Part shown: positions 8,005 through 16,072 of the stretch, piece after piece
How the letters are laid out: each line of letters starts with the position of its first letter
Position numbering within the stretch: position 1 is the stretch's first letter
Assembly: GCA_964482055.1 (NCBI GenBank)
Contig: CAYZVX010000029.1
Location: forward strand, 1-30,097
DNA length: 30,097 bases
Direction of reading: 5' to 3'
Origin: G020354085 sp964482055
GTDB lineage: Bacteria > Pseudomonadota > Gammaproteobacteria > Acidiferrobacterales > Sulfurifustaceae
Position numbers and translations under genes: made by a program
Notes under the pieces: model-generated
Seen by the model: only the letters and a program-made list of their open reading frames with translations
Databases searched by the model: none
What the model was told of the DNA's origin: nothing

Positions 8005-8915
8005 CAGTACGCCTCCCGGAAACGCTTGCGCATCAGATGGCCGATGACGTTGAACACCAGTGTCATCAGCATCAGGACGAGACCCGCGGCAAAGATGCTC
8101 TGGTATTCAAGACTGCCGTGCGGCAGATCGCCGAGCGCCACCTGCACGATGTAGGCGGTTATGGTCGCCGCACCTTCCATCGGGTTCCAAGTCAGGTTGG
8201 GTTGCTGGCCCGCAGCGACCGCCACCACCATGGTCTCGCCGACGGCGCGCGAGATGCCAAGCACATAGGCGGCGACGATTCCGGAGGTCGCGGCCGGGGT
8301 GACCACCTTGATGGCAGTCTGAAAACGCGTGGCGCCCATCGCATACGAGCCCTCGCGGATATGCATGGGCACGGCGCGCATCGCGTCCTCGGACACCGAC
8401 GACACATAGGGGATGATCATAATCCCGATAACAATGCCGGGCCCGAGCATATTGAACCCGGGCAGATCGGGGATGAAAGTCTGCAGCAGCGGCGTGACGA
8501 AGAGCAGCGCAAAGTACCCATACACCACCGTCGGCACGCCCTCCAGCAGCTCGAGGAACGGCTTGACGGTTTCCCGTACCTTGTGCGGTGCGAACTCCGA
8601 GAGATAAATGGCAGTGATGGTACCGATCGGGATGGCAACTGCGAGCGCTACCCCAGCGGTCACGAGCGTGCCGGCGAGCAGCGGCAGGATGCCGTAGCGC
8701 TTGATTTCGAACATGACCGTCCACTCCGTATCGGTCAGGAAGTCCCAGATCGGGGCATGTTCGAAGAAGGCGAGCGACTCGTAGACGAGAATAACCACGA
8801 TCGCGACCGTGACGGCAACGGCCGAAAACGCTGCCAAGAACAGAATCGCCTGAATGATGCGTTCCACGACATGGCGCCGCGGATCATAGGCAAAACGCGA
8901 AAGCGATTCTTTCAT
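8004..8915 (-). CDS. pstC: Phosphate ABC transporter permease PstC
   Basis: Second permease subunit, 303 residues, with about six membrane segments beginning at IIQAILFLAAFSAVAVTVAIV. It shows the EAA loop MRAVPMHIREGSYAMGATRF and the motif SRAVGETM. The start at 8915 (MKESLSRF) is chosen over the in-frame codon at 9050 because a PhoB box lies between them (8959-8976) and the region 9009-9033 forms a hairpin; an initiation codon upstream of both would place these inside the gene. The ribosome site is weak. The gene ends on the pstA start. Confidence 0.95.
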   Translation of the reverse strand: MKESLSRFAYDPRRHVVERIIQAILFLAAFSAVAVTVAIVVILVYESLAFFEHAPIWDFLTDTEWTVMFEIKRYGILPLLAGTLVTAGVALAVAIPIGTITAIYLSEFAPHKVRETVKPFLELLEGVPTVVYGYFALLFVTPLLQTFIPDLPGFNMLGPGIVIGIMIIPYVSSVSEDAMRAVPMHIREGSYAMGATRFQTAIKVVTPAATSGIVAAYVLGISRAVGETMVVAVAAGQQPNLTWNPMEGAATITAYIVQVALGDLPHGSLEYQSIFAAGLVLMLMTLVFNVIGHLMRKRFREAY

Positions 8916-8954
8916 GAAAGACCCGGCTTCGAGGAAACGGGCATGGTAGTCGTG

Positions 8955-8976
8955 CTTTATGACAGAATTGTGACAC
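8955..8976 (-). promoter_or_regulatory. PhoB box for pstC, inside the pst operon
   Basis: Minus strand carries GTGTCAC and CTGTCAT 11 bp apart (plus-strand 8970-8976 and 8959-8965), with AT-rich spacers AATT and AAAG. A possible -10 (TACCAT) follows after a short gap. This gives pstCAB their own phosphate-starvation promoter separate from that of pstS. Confidence 0.7.
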
Positions 8977-9008
8977 AGCGCCCAGCAACATCGCGCAACG
9001 ACAAAGAG

Positions 9009-9033
9009 AAAGGGCGCCGCAAGGGCGCCCTTT
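9009..9033 (-). terminator. Hairpin terminator between pstS and pstC
   Basis: AAAGGGCGCC (9009-9018) pairs perfectly with GGCGCCCTTT (9024-9033) around a 5-nt loop. On the minus strand it begins 24 nt after the pstS stop and is followed by TTTCTCTTTG. It should end or attenuate transcripts from the pstS promoter, giving more pstS than pstCAB message. Confidence 0.75.
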
Positions 9034-9056
9034 CGGTAGCACTCGACCAATGCGGC

Positions 9057-10064
9057 TTACAGCTTGCCTTCGCGCTTGAGCAGGTCCTCGATCAGAACGC
9101 CAACTTCTGGCGTGCCCCCAAAAGCGGTGCCGAGCTTCTGCTTAGCGAAGTTCTGCTGGGCCAGTTCGTAGGCCTTGGGCGGAAGATCAACATAGCCGAC
9201 CTCCTTGGCGAGCTTGGCGGCGTTCTTCAGGTAGAACTCGACGAAGCTCTTGACCTCAGGCTTGGCGATTGAGGCCTCCTTAACGTAGATGAAGATCGGG
9301 CGCGACAGCGGCTGGTAAGTGCCGTCGTTCACGGTTTGGATCGACGGGCTCACGGCCTTGGACTTCTCGTCCATCTTGATCGGCACAGCCTTCAGCTTGT
9401 CCTGGTTCTCGTGGTAATAGGCGAAGCCGAAGAAGCCGAGCGCATTCTTGTTGCGCGCCACACCCTGCACCAGGACGTTGTCGTCCTCGCTCGCGGTGAA
9501 GTCGCCACGGCTCGACTTGGACTTGCCGACCACCGCCTCGGTGAAGTAGTCGAAGGTGCCGGAGTCAGCGCCGGCGCCGAACAGCACGAGCGGTGCATCC
9601 GGGAAGCTTGGACGGATCTGGTTCCACTTGGTGATCTTGCCCTGCGCAGCCGGTTCCCACATCTTCTTGAGCTCGGCAACCGTCAGGTAGTCAACCCAGT
9701 TGTTCTGCTTGTTGATGACGACGGTCAGCGCGTCGTACGCCACCGGCAACTCGACGTACTTCACGCCGTTCTTGGCGCAGTCTTCCATTTCCTTCTTCAG
9801 GATCGGGCGCGAGGCATTGGAGATGTCGGTCTCGCCGCGGCAGAATTTCTTGAAACCACCGCCGGTGCCGGAGATGCCAACGGTCACCTTGATGCCCTTG
9901 TTGGCTTTCTGGAATTCCTCGGCCACCGCCTCGGTCACCGGATACACGGTGCTCGAGCCGTCGATCTGAATAAGCTTGTCGGCCGCCTGGGCAGGCGCCG
10001 CGGACAGGGTGCCCGCCACGGCCGCCGCGACGCCCATCATGGTAAGTGCGCGCTTGAGGTTCAT
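9057..10064 (-). CDS. pstS: Periplasmic phosphate-binding protein PstS
   Basis: High-affinity phosphate receptor of the Pst transporter, 335 residues. A Sec signal peptide is clear (basic MNLKRA, then a hydrophobic run, cleavage after PAQA). The mature N-terminus contains IDGSSTVYPVTEAVAEEF, followed by GISGTGGGFKKFCRGETDISNASRP (in parts), the phosphate-binding loops of PstS/SphX-type proteins. The ATG at 10064 has GGAGA upstream; an in-frame codon at 10238 would read through the PhoB boxes and is not used. It stands first in the pst cluster. Its discrimination between phosphate and arsenate would matter next to an arsenite oxidase, but that cannot be judged by eye. Confidence 0.96.
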   Translation of the reverse strand: MNLKRALTMMGVAAAVAGTLSAAPAQAADKLIQIDGSSTVYPVTEAVAEEFQKANKGIKVTVGISGTGGGFKKFCRGETDISNASRPILKKEMEDCAKNGVKYVELPVAYDALTVVINKQNNWVDYLTVAELKKMWEPAAQGKITKWNQIRPSFPDAPLVLFGAGADSGTFDYFTEAVVGKSKSSRGDFTASEDDNVLVQGVARNKNALGFFGFAYYHENQDKLKAVPIKMDEKSKAVSPSIQTVNDGTYQPLSRPIFIYVKEASIAKPEVKSFVEFYLKNAAKLAKEVGYVDLPPKAYELAQQNFAKQKLGTAFGGTPEVGVLIEDLLKREGKL

Positions 10065-10104
10065 GGAATGTCTCCGATGGTTTGGGGTCAATAAAACGCG
10101 CGCC

Positions 10105-10161
10105 AATATAACCGCCGCCATATGACAGCCCGATGACATCTGCGTGATGTCCGTATGACAG
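10105..10161 (-). promoter_or_regulatory. PstS promoter with four tandem PhoB half-sites
   Basis: Minus strand carries CTGTCAT, ACATCAC, ATGTCAT and CTGTCAT at exact 11-bp steps (plus-strand starts 10155, 10144, 10133 and 10122), that is two adjoining PhoB boxes. A -10 hexamer TATATT (10110-10105) follows at the expected distance. Transcription would start near 10098, about 35 nt before the pstS ATG. Confidence 0.85.
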
Positions 10162-10200
10162 CCTGGCATCCGTAGAGAAGCCCGGATAAAGTCCCGAGGC

Positions 10201-10761
10201 TCAGGTTCGGAGCGATCGGCGCCACCGGCGCCAGCCAAACACGAACAGCGCGACGATGGCGATGGGGCTCAAGACGACAGCCGCATCGAGCAGCACCCGA
10301 ATCATCGAGGCGGGCCGCCTTGCGGCGAGGTGCGCGGCAATGACGCTGCGCTCGCCGGCACCGAGCTCGGTGCCGTTCAGCAGCTGCATGCGAAGAATGA
10401 CGAGCTCCCAACCGACGCGGGTGTAGTCCCGATCCTCAAAATAAGCGGGCTCGTGGCAGGACGTGCAGCGGCTTTCGAGCAGGCGCACGGCAAGCGGCCG
10501 TGCCGCCAGCTCGCGCTCACGCTGACGCGCCGCCTCCTGTTCCGCCTGGACCCGTTCGGCTTCGCGGCGTCGCTCGGCCTCGATCTCCGCCTCGACCTCC
10601 GCGCGCAGTTGCTCCCGCGGTTTCGCGGGCGTTACGGCGCCGGGCGCGGCGTACTCCTTCGGGTCGATGTCGGCGCTGGCGATTCCCGCTGCGCACAGCG
10701 CAACGACACTGGCCGCGCAGAAATCGAGGGGGGCAAGCGCGCGAAGCCGGGCGATCGCCAC
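10201..10761 (-). CDS. Membrane-anchored monohaem c-type cytochrome, last gene of the arx operon
   Basis: A 186-residue protein with a hydrophobic N-terminal export signal (cleavage likely after GIASA), then a highly charged Glu/Arg/Ala coiled coil (about residues 48-87), then one haem c motif CTSCH (about 98-102), and a C-terminal membrane segment VLLDAAVVLSPIAIVALFVFGW followed by basic residues. The text after the haem motif (GWELVILRM...GAGERSVIAAHL) resembles short cytochrome c domains in which that Met is the sixth ligand. The domain would be periplasmic. It starts 12 bp after the arxD stop, so it belongs to the same transcript. I know of no such gene in the described arxB'ABCD core, so its role, perhaps carrying electrons from ArxA or the quinone pool, is inference. 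Confidence 0.8.
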   Translation of the reverse strand: MAIARLRALAPLDFCAASVVALCAAGIASADIDPKEYAAPGAVTPAKPREQLRAEVEAEIEAERRREAERVQAEQEAARQRERELAARPLAVRLLESRCTSCHEPAYFEDRDYTRVGWELVILRMQLLNGTELGAGERSVIAAHLAARRPASMIRVLLDAAVVLSPIAIVALFVFGWRRWRRSLRT

Positions 10762-10773
10762 GCAGCCCGTCGC

Positions 10774-11454
10774 CTAGGCAAGATCCGAAGCGCCCTCGGC
10801 GATCGGCGTAGATGCCGGGGCGCCACAGTCCACCTGGACGGCCGTCTGGAGTATGCGTACGAGTGCGAGGTACAGCGCCGCGGCGCCGAAGCCGCGGCTC
10901 GCCGCTTCGAGCTCGGCGCCCAGCGGCGCGAGTGCCGGTCGCACAAAACCGGCGAGGAACTGCCGGGCTTCGTCGGCGAGCGCTATCGTCTGCGCTGAAT
11001 CGCCGGACCCTGCGCGGCCGGCAGCCAGGCCCCAGAGGAAGGCAACGAATTCGAGCTGCATGGACAAGTGATCGGGCAGGTCGTGAAAGTGCGGCGCGCC
11101 GTCCAAGCCGTGCCGCCGGTAGCACGATTGCATCGCCAGCGTGGCGCCGCCCATGATGCCGCCGTCGAGGTACATGGCGGTGTTGAGCCGTGCCGCGACG
11201 GGCGGCGTGAGAAACAGCCGCCCGTAGGCCTGCAACAGGCTTAGTGAATCGGGGAACTGTCGCGTTGCCGCGCGCAACCCGGCGATGTCGGTGCCAGTTC
11301 GGTAGCCGAGCTCGCCGCTCAGCGCCTCCAGGTCATCGGCAAGGTACTCGGTCACGCCGCGCCATGAGTTTTCGTCTTTGGGCGGGAGAAATGCCCGTGC
11401 CACACACAGGTAGAACTCGGAACGGCTCTGGAGCGCAGTGGCTTCCGGCGTCAT
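10774..11454 (-). CDS. arxD: TorD-family chaperone for the arsenite oxidase
   Basis: A cytoplasmic all-helical protein of about 226 residues of the TorD/DmsD family. These chaperones bind the Tat signal of molybdoenzymes and hold the apoprotein for cofactor insertion. Support comes from SEFYLCVARAFLPP near the N-terminus, LLQAYGRLFLTPP, and DLPDHLSMQLEFVAFLWGLA, which matches the family's D-H-x-x-x-x-L-E-F pattern. The start is uncertain: the ATG at 11454 and a GTG at 11472 both lack a good ribosome site. The gene follows arxC after a gap holding a terminator-like hairpin, so its level may be lower than that of arxABC. The client is presumably ArxA. Confidence 0.85.
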   Translation of the reverse strand: MTPEATALQSRSEFYLCVARAFLPPKDENSWRGVTEYLADDLEALSGELGYRTGTDIAGLRAATRQFPDSLSLLQAYGRLFLTPPVAARLNTAMYLDGGIMGGATLAMQSCYRRHGLDGAPHFHDLPDHLSMQLEFVAFLWGLAAGRAGSGDSAQTIALADEARQFLAGFVRPALAPLGAELEAASRGFGAAALYLALVRILQTAVQVDCGAPASTPIAEGASDLA

Positions 11455-11497
11455 TTCAGTGGGCGACTCCACGTGCGGATATTACACGCAAAAGAAT

Positions 11498-11525
11498 CCG
11501 GACGGCGGGCACTGCCGCCGTCCGG
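11498..11525 (-). terminator. Terminator-like hairpin between arxC and arxD
   Basis: CCGGACGGCGG (11498-11508) pairs perfectly with CCGCCGTCCGG (11515-11525) around 6 nt. On the minus strand it is followed by ATTCTTTTGCG, a modest T-run. It lies about 60 nt past the arxC stop and would attenuate expression of arxD and the cytochrome gene. Confidence 0.65.
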
Positions 11526-11584
11526 TAATCAGCAAGCACTCTCGGAGGAGTTACTGCTTGCGCTGGAACGCGATTGCCGCGGTA

Positions 11585-12730
11585 TCACCCCTTGTCGGCC
11601 GGCTGGGCTTCGAGGTTGAACGACCGTTCGCCGAAGGCATTGACCACGTTGGCGATCGAGATCGCGAGCAGCAGGATCATCCACTCCGTGAGCGACGGGA
11701 CGTAGCGAATCAGCCCCGGAACCCAGCTGCCCTTGAACAGCGGCACCATTTGCCCGCCGATGATGTAGTCGTAACGGCCGATGAAAAGCGCCAGCATCAC
11801 CAGCGCGGCGGCGAGCGCCTGGCTGCCAGCCTTCGCGCGCATTCCCGGAGCGGCCATCAGGATGAGCGGCAGCAGCAGGCCGATCCACAGCTCGAAGTGA
11901 AACAGCGGCGCGCGGGCGATGTGGTTCCAGACCTGCAGGCCGTCAGCGTTGCTCCACAGGCCGGTGATCGCGCGCGACACCACAAACACGATGTGCAGCG
12001 CGATGACCGCGGCGAATACAAGCGGCAGCGGCCCCGTGAACAAGGCCCGCACCTTGGCCGGCATGCCCTCCTGACTGAAGCCGTGCGCGAGGTAGGTGAA
12101 GAACATCGCAAACGCAAGCCCGCCGAGGAACGATTCGACCAGGAACACGACGGACACCTCGGCGCCGTACCAGAACGGGCGCATCGCCATCATCCCGTAG
12201 ACCGAGCCGGCGATGAGCGTCACACCGAGCGCCGCGAGCGCCATGAGCAGGCCGATCCCGCGCGCCGAACCGCGGTCCCAGCCCGGCTTGTGGATGCGGT
12301 TGAATGTCACGAGCAGCAGGATCACGTAGGCACCGATGAACAGCACCTTCCAGAACAGCGGTGAGTGAAACTGGAAGTTGAGCGGTGTGGCGTACAGCGC
12401 CCGCAGCGGATGGCCGAGCTCGAGGAATAGCGCGGCCACGCCACCCACGAAACCCGCCAGCGCAAGCCACACGCAGCGCTTGGCGACGGCGTAGAAATTG
12501 GTGGCACCAAACACCAGCGCGAGCGACGCGACCAGGGCCAGGCCCGTGGAGGTCAGCAGGAAATAGTCGTACACGACGATCGGGAAGCCCCAGACGAGCC
12601 CCGAGCTGGTGGTGTTGAAGGCGGCGTGACCGAGGCGCGCCAGGTTGGCGCCGGTCACACCCGCGCTCACCACGAGCGCCGCCAGGGCGCCAAACATCAC
12701 GGTGTTCATGTTTATCTTCGCTGTTGTCAT
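11585..12730 (-). CDS. arxC: NrfD-type membrane anchor and quinone-site subunit
   Basis: A 381-residue integral membrane protein of the NrfD/PsrC family with about ten hydrophobic segments, starting with TVMFGALAALVVSAGV. In related complexes this subunit exchanges electrons between a quinone and the iron-sulfur subunit; in Arx it would pass arsenite electrons to the quinone pool. The ATG at 12730 is preceded by GAGGAGGCGATACC, a strong ribosome site. An in-frame codon at 12748 overlaps the arxB stop but lacks this. The gene follows arxB with 14 bp between. No truncation is seen. Confidence 0.9.
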   Translation of the reverse strand: MTTAKINMNTVMFGALAALVVSAGVTGANLARLGHAAFNTTSSGLVWGFPIVVYDYFLLTSTGLALVASLALVFGATNFYAVAKRCVWLALAGFVGGVAALFLELGHPLRALYATPLNFQFHSPLFWKVLFIGAYVILLLVTFNRIHKPGWDRGSARGIGLLMALAALGVTLIAGSVYGMMAMRPFWYGAEVSVVFLVESFLGGLAFAMFFTYLAHGFSQEGMPAKVRALFTGPLPLVFAAVIALHIVFVVSRAITGLWSNADGLQVWNHIARAPLFHFELWIGLLLPLILMAAPGMRAKAGSQALAAALVMLALFIGRYDYIIGGQMVPLFKGSWVPGLIRYVPSLTEWMILLLAISIANVVNAFGERSFNLEAQPADKG

Positions 12731-12744
12731 GGTATCGCCTCCTC

Positions 12745-13506
12745 TCACGCCTTCTCATCGGCACGGCTGCTCGGCACCGCCGCGCCGGCACCGCCGCTCA
12801 GGTAGTACACCTGCGGCTTGTTTCCGGTCTCGTCCTTGAGGCGCACGCCGGCCTTGTCGGCGATCAGCTTGTTGACCCTGCTGTTCGGGTTGTCGAGATC
12901 GCCGAAATAGCGCGCCTTCGGTGCGCACACGCGCACGCAGGCCGGCACGAATTCCTTGAGCTCCGGGATGTCCTCGTCGAGGTCCGCTACGCCCTTCGGC
13001 GCCTTGCTCACCTTGTGGTAGCAGAAGGTGCATTTGGATACCACGCCATGCGGCTGGATGCCGACGCCGTGCACCCAGTCATCGCGCGAATCCGGGGCGC
13101 GCCACGGCGGGCTCCACTGGCCTTTCCCGGCGGCCGGGAACACGCTGCGGATGTCGGGCCCCACCACCGGTTTTTCGTCGGTGTAGAAGCGCACGCCGTA
13201 CGGACAGGCGATCATGCAGTACTTGCAGCCGATGCACTTGTTCCAGTCGATCAGCACGAAGCCGCCTTCCGGGTCCTTGTAGGTCGCCTTGGTCGGACAG
13301 ACGTCCACGCACGAGGGGTGCTCGCAGTGGAAGCACGGACGCGGAAACCACGAGAGCTTGACGTTCGGGTACTTGCCCTCGTGGTAGAACAGCACGTCCT
13401 GCCAGTTCTCCCCCGGCAGCCGGTTGTTTTCCATCTGGCACGCCGTGCTGCAGGCCTGGCAGCCGGTGCACTTGTCAAGGTCGATGACCATTCCCCACTT
13501 TGCCAT
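12745..13506 (-). CDS. arxB: Four-cluster ferredoxin-like subunit of arsenite oxidase
   Basis: A 253-residue electron-transfer subunit of the DmsB/NrfC/PsrB family that would carry electrons from ArxA to ArxC. Four cysteine groups are visible: CTGCQACSTAC (from residue 13), CFHCEHPSCVDVCP, CIGCKYCMIACP, and CTFCYHK with the later CVRVCAP. This is the usual set for four [4Fe-4S] clusters. No signal peptide is present, as expected for a partner exported with the Tat-dependent catalytic subunit. ACGGAGG precedes the ATG at 13506. It lies 21 bp after arxA. Confidence 0.93.
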   Translation of the reverse strand: MAKWGMVIDLDKCTGCQACSTACQMENNRLPGENWQDVLFYHEGKYPNVKLSWFPRPCFHCEHPSCVDVCPTKATYKDPEGGFVLIDWNKCIGCKYCMIACPYGVRFYTDEKPVVGPDIRSVFPAAGKGQWSPPWRAPDSRDDWVHGVGIQPHGVVSKCTFCYHKVSKAPKGVADLDEDIPELKEFVPACVRVCAPKARYFGDLDNPNSRVNKLIADKAGVRLKDETGNKPQVYYLSGGAGAAVPSSRADEKA

Positions 13507-13527
13507 GGCTCAATCCTCCGTTTGCCC

Positions 13528-16020
13528 TCAGGCCCGTTCGATGTTCACTTTCGTGGTGTAGTAGTTGCACTGGCCGGTGACCCGGTCGGACTGGTTGACC
13601 GTCACCTCGCCGCTGTGGCCGGGCAGGCGGTTCTTCGCCCAGCGGCCCATGGCCCAGTGCCCGTGCTCCATCGGGAACACCAGCGTGTCGGGGCGCACGC
13701 CCTCGTAGTAGCGGGCGTAACCCTCGATGGTGCCAACCGTGGACTTGACCCGCACCTTGTCGCCGTTGCCAATGCCACGTTTCTTCGCGGTCTCCGGGTG
13801 GATTTCGATGTACACGGTGTCACGCCCGCCCAGTGTCGGCTGCAGCAGTGCGATGACATGCGGCAGGTTCGCACCGCGGCCCTCGGCATGCAGCGCGACC
13901 TTCGGTGTGACCATGTACAGATCGCCGCCGCCCGGGTGCTTCGGTTCCTCCCACTGCGGGAACATCAGGCGTTTTGGGTCGCGGCCGGTCTTGGCGGAGA
14001 TCCAGGCGGCGTTCTTTTCGAGATAACCGGAGCGGATCTCGAACTTGCCCGATGGCGTCTTGAGCAGCTTGTCCTTGACCTCGGCCGCGCTCATGCGCTT
14101 GTTGTAGCCCTTGCCGTCCCACTCGAAGAATTCGCCCCGCACCTGGCGCCACAGGTAGGGCTTCTTGTACCAGACACCCTTTTCCTTCCACGACTCGAAG
14201 CTGTTCACCCCGTTGTCGCCCGGCATCTGCTCGAAGCCCTTGGCGAGGTGGCGGATGACGTTCTCACTGTCCTTAAGCGCCTTGTAGTACTCGCCCGTCG
14301 GCCCCTTGATGCGCTTGCCGATCTCGATCAGCGTGTCGCCGAAGTACTTGGTGTCATAGAGCGGCTTGATCGCCGGCACGCGCAGCTGTGCCATCGGGAA
14401 GCCCTGGAACGGATAGGTCGGTGCGTCCTGCAGTCGCTCAAGATAGGTGTGATCCGGCAGGATCAGGTCGGCCATCATGGCGGTCTCGCCCGGGAACGGC
14501 GAGGTGTCGATCACGTACAGCTCCTTCAGCGCCTCCTCCCAGACCTGGCCGTTGGGTGCGGTCCACACCGGGTTGGTGAGATAGAACATCACCGTGTCGA
14601 GCTTGTACGGCTTGCCCGCGAGGCTGTTCGGCAGCGCCTCCTGCAGCATGTTCTTCGCCAACAGGTATCCATCGGGGTGGCCCTTGAGATCGACGCGCGG
14701 AAACTTCTTCCACTCGCCGTTCTTGGCGTAGCCATCCTTGTAGTCTTCGGCGTTGACCGGCAACGGCCCGTACGCCGGCCCCATCTGGTAGGCTAGCCCG
14801 CCCTCGGCGAACAGCGAGCCCACCAGGGCGTTGAGCGTGTGAATTGCCATGCCGTTGTAGATGCCGTTGGAGTGCGCGTGCGCGCCGCGCTCGAACAGCG
14901 CAATGGCCGGCCGGGTGGTGCCGAACTCGCGTGCTGTGTCGATGATATCGCGCTCGAGAATCGTAGTGATGCCCGCCGCCCACTTGGGACTGCGGTCCTT
15001 GAGCTCGATGTTCCACCACTCGATGAGCCCGGTGACCCACTTCTCGTTGAACGTCGCCGGGTCAACGGTCTGGCCCGTCTTGAAGCGATTGACGCCGTCC
15101 TTGAAGTCGCCGACGAACGCCCGGTCCCACAGGCCCTCGGTCAGGATGTAGTGCGCGATGCCGAGCGCGAGCGCCCCGTCGGTGCCGGGCTTGATCAGCA
15201 GCCCGCGATCGGAGCCGGCGAGCGTGGTGTTCATGTGCACGTCGACCGCGGTGATGCGCGTCTTCGGGCTCTTGTCGCCGCGGATATAGCCCCACACCTG
15301 CATGTTGTTGTTGTAGGGCCGGAAGGCTTCGAGGAACCCCACGCCAAACATCAAGAGGTAATTGGCGTGGCGGTAGTCGTAGGAGCTGTACGAGGCGTTG
15401 CCGTCGGTGCACTGCTTGGACAGGACGCTGCCATCGGAGCACATCGAGGAGTGTCCGATCGGCACGTTGGGCGAGCCGTACAGCTCGCCGAAGGTGCCGA
15501 GCAGCCCGGCGCAGGAGGCGCCCCAGCCGCGCCCGAAGGCGAGCATGAAGCGGTGCGACTCGCCCTTGTCGCGCAGCGCGTTGAGCCGCGCGGCCACGGT
15601 GTCGAGCGCCTCGTCCCAGGAGATCGGCACGAATTTCGGATCCTCGTTGCGGCCCTTCTTCGGGTTGGTGCGCTTCATCGGCCCTTTGAAGCGATCGGGA
15701 TCGTAGGGGATGTAGACGCCGATCGGACCCTTCGGGCAGAGCTTGCCGTTGGAGATCGGGTGCTCGGAGCTGCCGTAAATGGCGTGGATGCGCCCGTTGG
15801 TGGTGTAGACGTCGATCCCGCAGCGCGCCGGGCACTGGTGGCAGATGCTCTTGGTGATGACGGTCGGGCCTTCACCGCCCTTGGGGGTCTGCGCCTGCGC
15901 CTCCGACAGCGTCGACAGCCCGGCGAAGCGCGGCAGACCGAGCGTGGCGCCCGTTGCTGCCGCGGCGCCGGTCACCTGCAGAAAGCGCCGCCGTGTGATC
16001 GGTATCTTAAGCATGTTCAT
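13528..16020 (-). CDS. arxA: Anaerobic arsenite oxidase, molybdopterin catalytic subunit
   Basis: Periplasmic molybdoenzyme of the DMSO reductase family, 830 residues, expected to oxidise arsenite to arsenate. The N-terminus has a Tat signal (TRRRFLQVTG, hydrophobic run, cleavage after EAQA). The [4Fe-4S] motif is C-x2-C-x3-C-x27-C starting at CHQCPARC, the spacing known for ArxA and ArrA. FMLAFGRGWGASCAG contains GRGWG, reported as the ArxA signature; ArrA has a different residue pattern there. SSMCSDGS holds a Cys that could be the molybdenum ligand. The C-terminal domain keeps family loops such as GHWAMGRWAKNRLPGHSG. GAGGAG lies 8 bp before the ATG at 16020. Gene order B'-A-B-C-D with divergent XSR supports Arx rather than polysulfide reductase or respiratory arsenate reductase. 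Confidence 0.9.
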   Translation of the reverse strand: MNMLKIPITRRRFLQVTGAAAATGATLGLPRFAGLSTLSEAQAQTPKGGEGPTVITKSICHQCPARCGIDVYTTNGRIHAIYGSSEHPISNGKLCPKGPIGVYIPYDPDRFKGPMKRTNPKKGRNEDPKFVPISWDEALDTVAARLNALRDKGESHRFMLAFGRGWGASCAGLLGTFGELYGSPNVPIGHSSMCSDGSVLSKQCTDGNASYSSYDYRHANYLLMFGVGFLEAFRPYNNNMQVWGYIRGDKSPKTRITAVDVHMNTTLAGSDRGLLIKPGTDGALALGIAHYILTEGLWDRAFVGDFKDGVNRFKTGQTVDPATFNEKWVTGLIEWWNIELKDRSPKWAAGITTILERDIIDTAREFGTTRPAIALFERGAHAHSNGIYNGMAIHTLNALVGSLFAEGGLAYQMGPAYGPLPVNAEDYKDGYAKNGEWKKFPRVDLKGHPDGYLLAKNMLQEALPNSLAGKPYKLDTVMFYLTNPVWTAPNGQVWEEALKELYVIDTSPFPGETAMMADLILPDHTYLERLQDAPTYPFQGFPMAQLRVPAIKPLYDTKYFGDTLIEIGKRIKGPTGEYYKALKDSENVIRHLAKGFEQMPGDNGVNSFESWKEKGVWYKKPYLWRQVRGEFFEWDGKGYNKRMSAAEVKDKLLKTPSGKFEIRSGYLEKNAAWISAKTGRDPKRLMFPQWEEPKHPGGGDLYMVTPKVALHAEGRGANLPHVIALLQPTLGGRDTVYIEIHPETAKKRGIGNGDKVRVKSTVGTIEGYARYYEGVRPDTLVFPMEHGHWAMGRWAKNRLPGHSGEVTVNQSDRVTGQCNYYTTKVNIERA

Positions 16021-16072
16021 GCGTATTGCTCCTCTTCATCAGTGGTACTGCCAGTCGTTCTTCGTGGACTCT

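Noticed and set aside
12724..14796. 690-codon open frame opposite arxB and arxA
   Set aside because: Mirror of two conserved genes; composition typical of antisense GC-rich frames and no recognisable domain.
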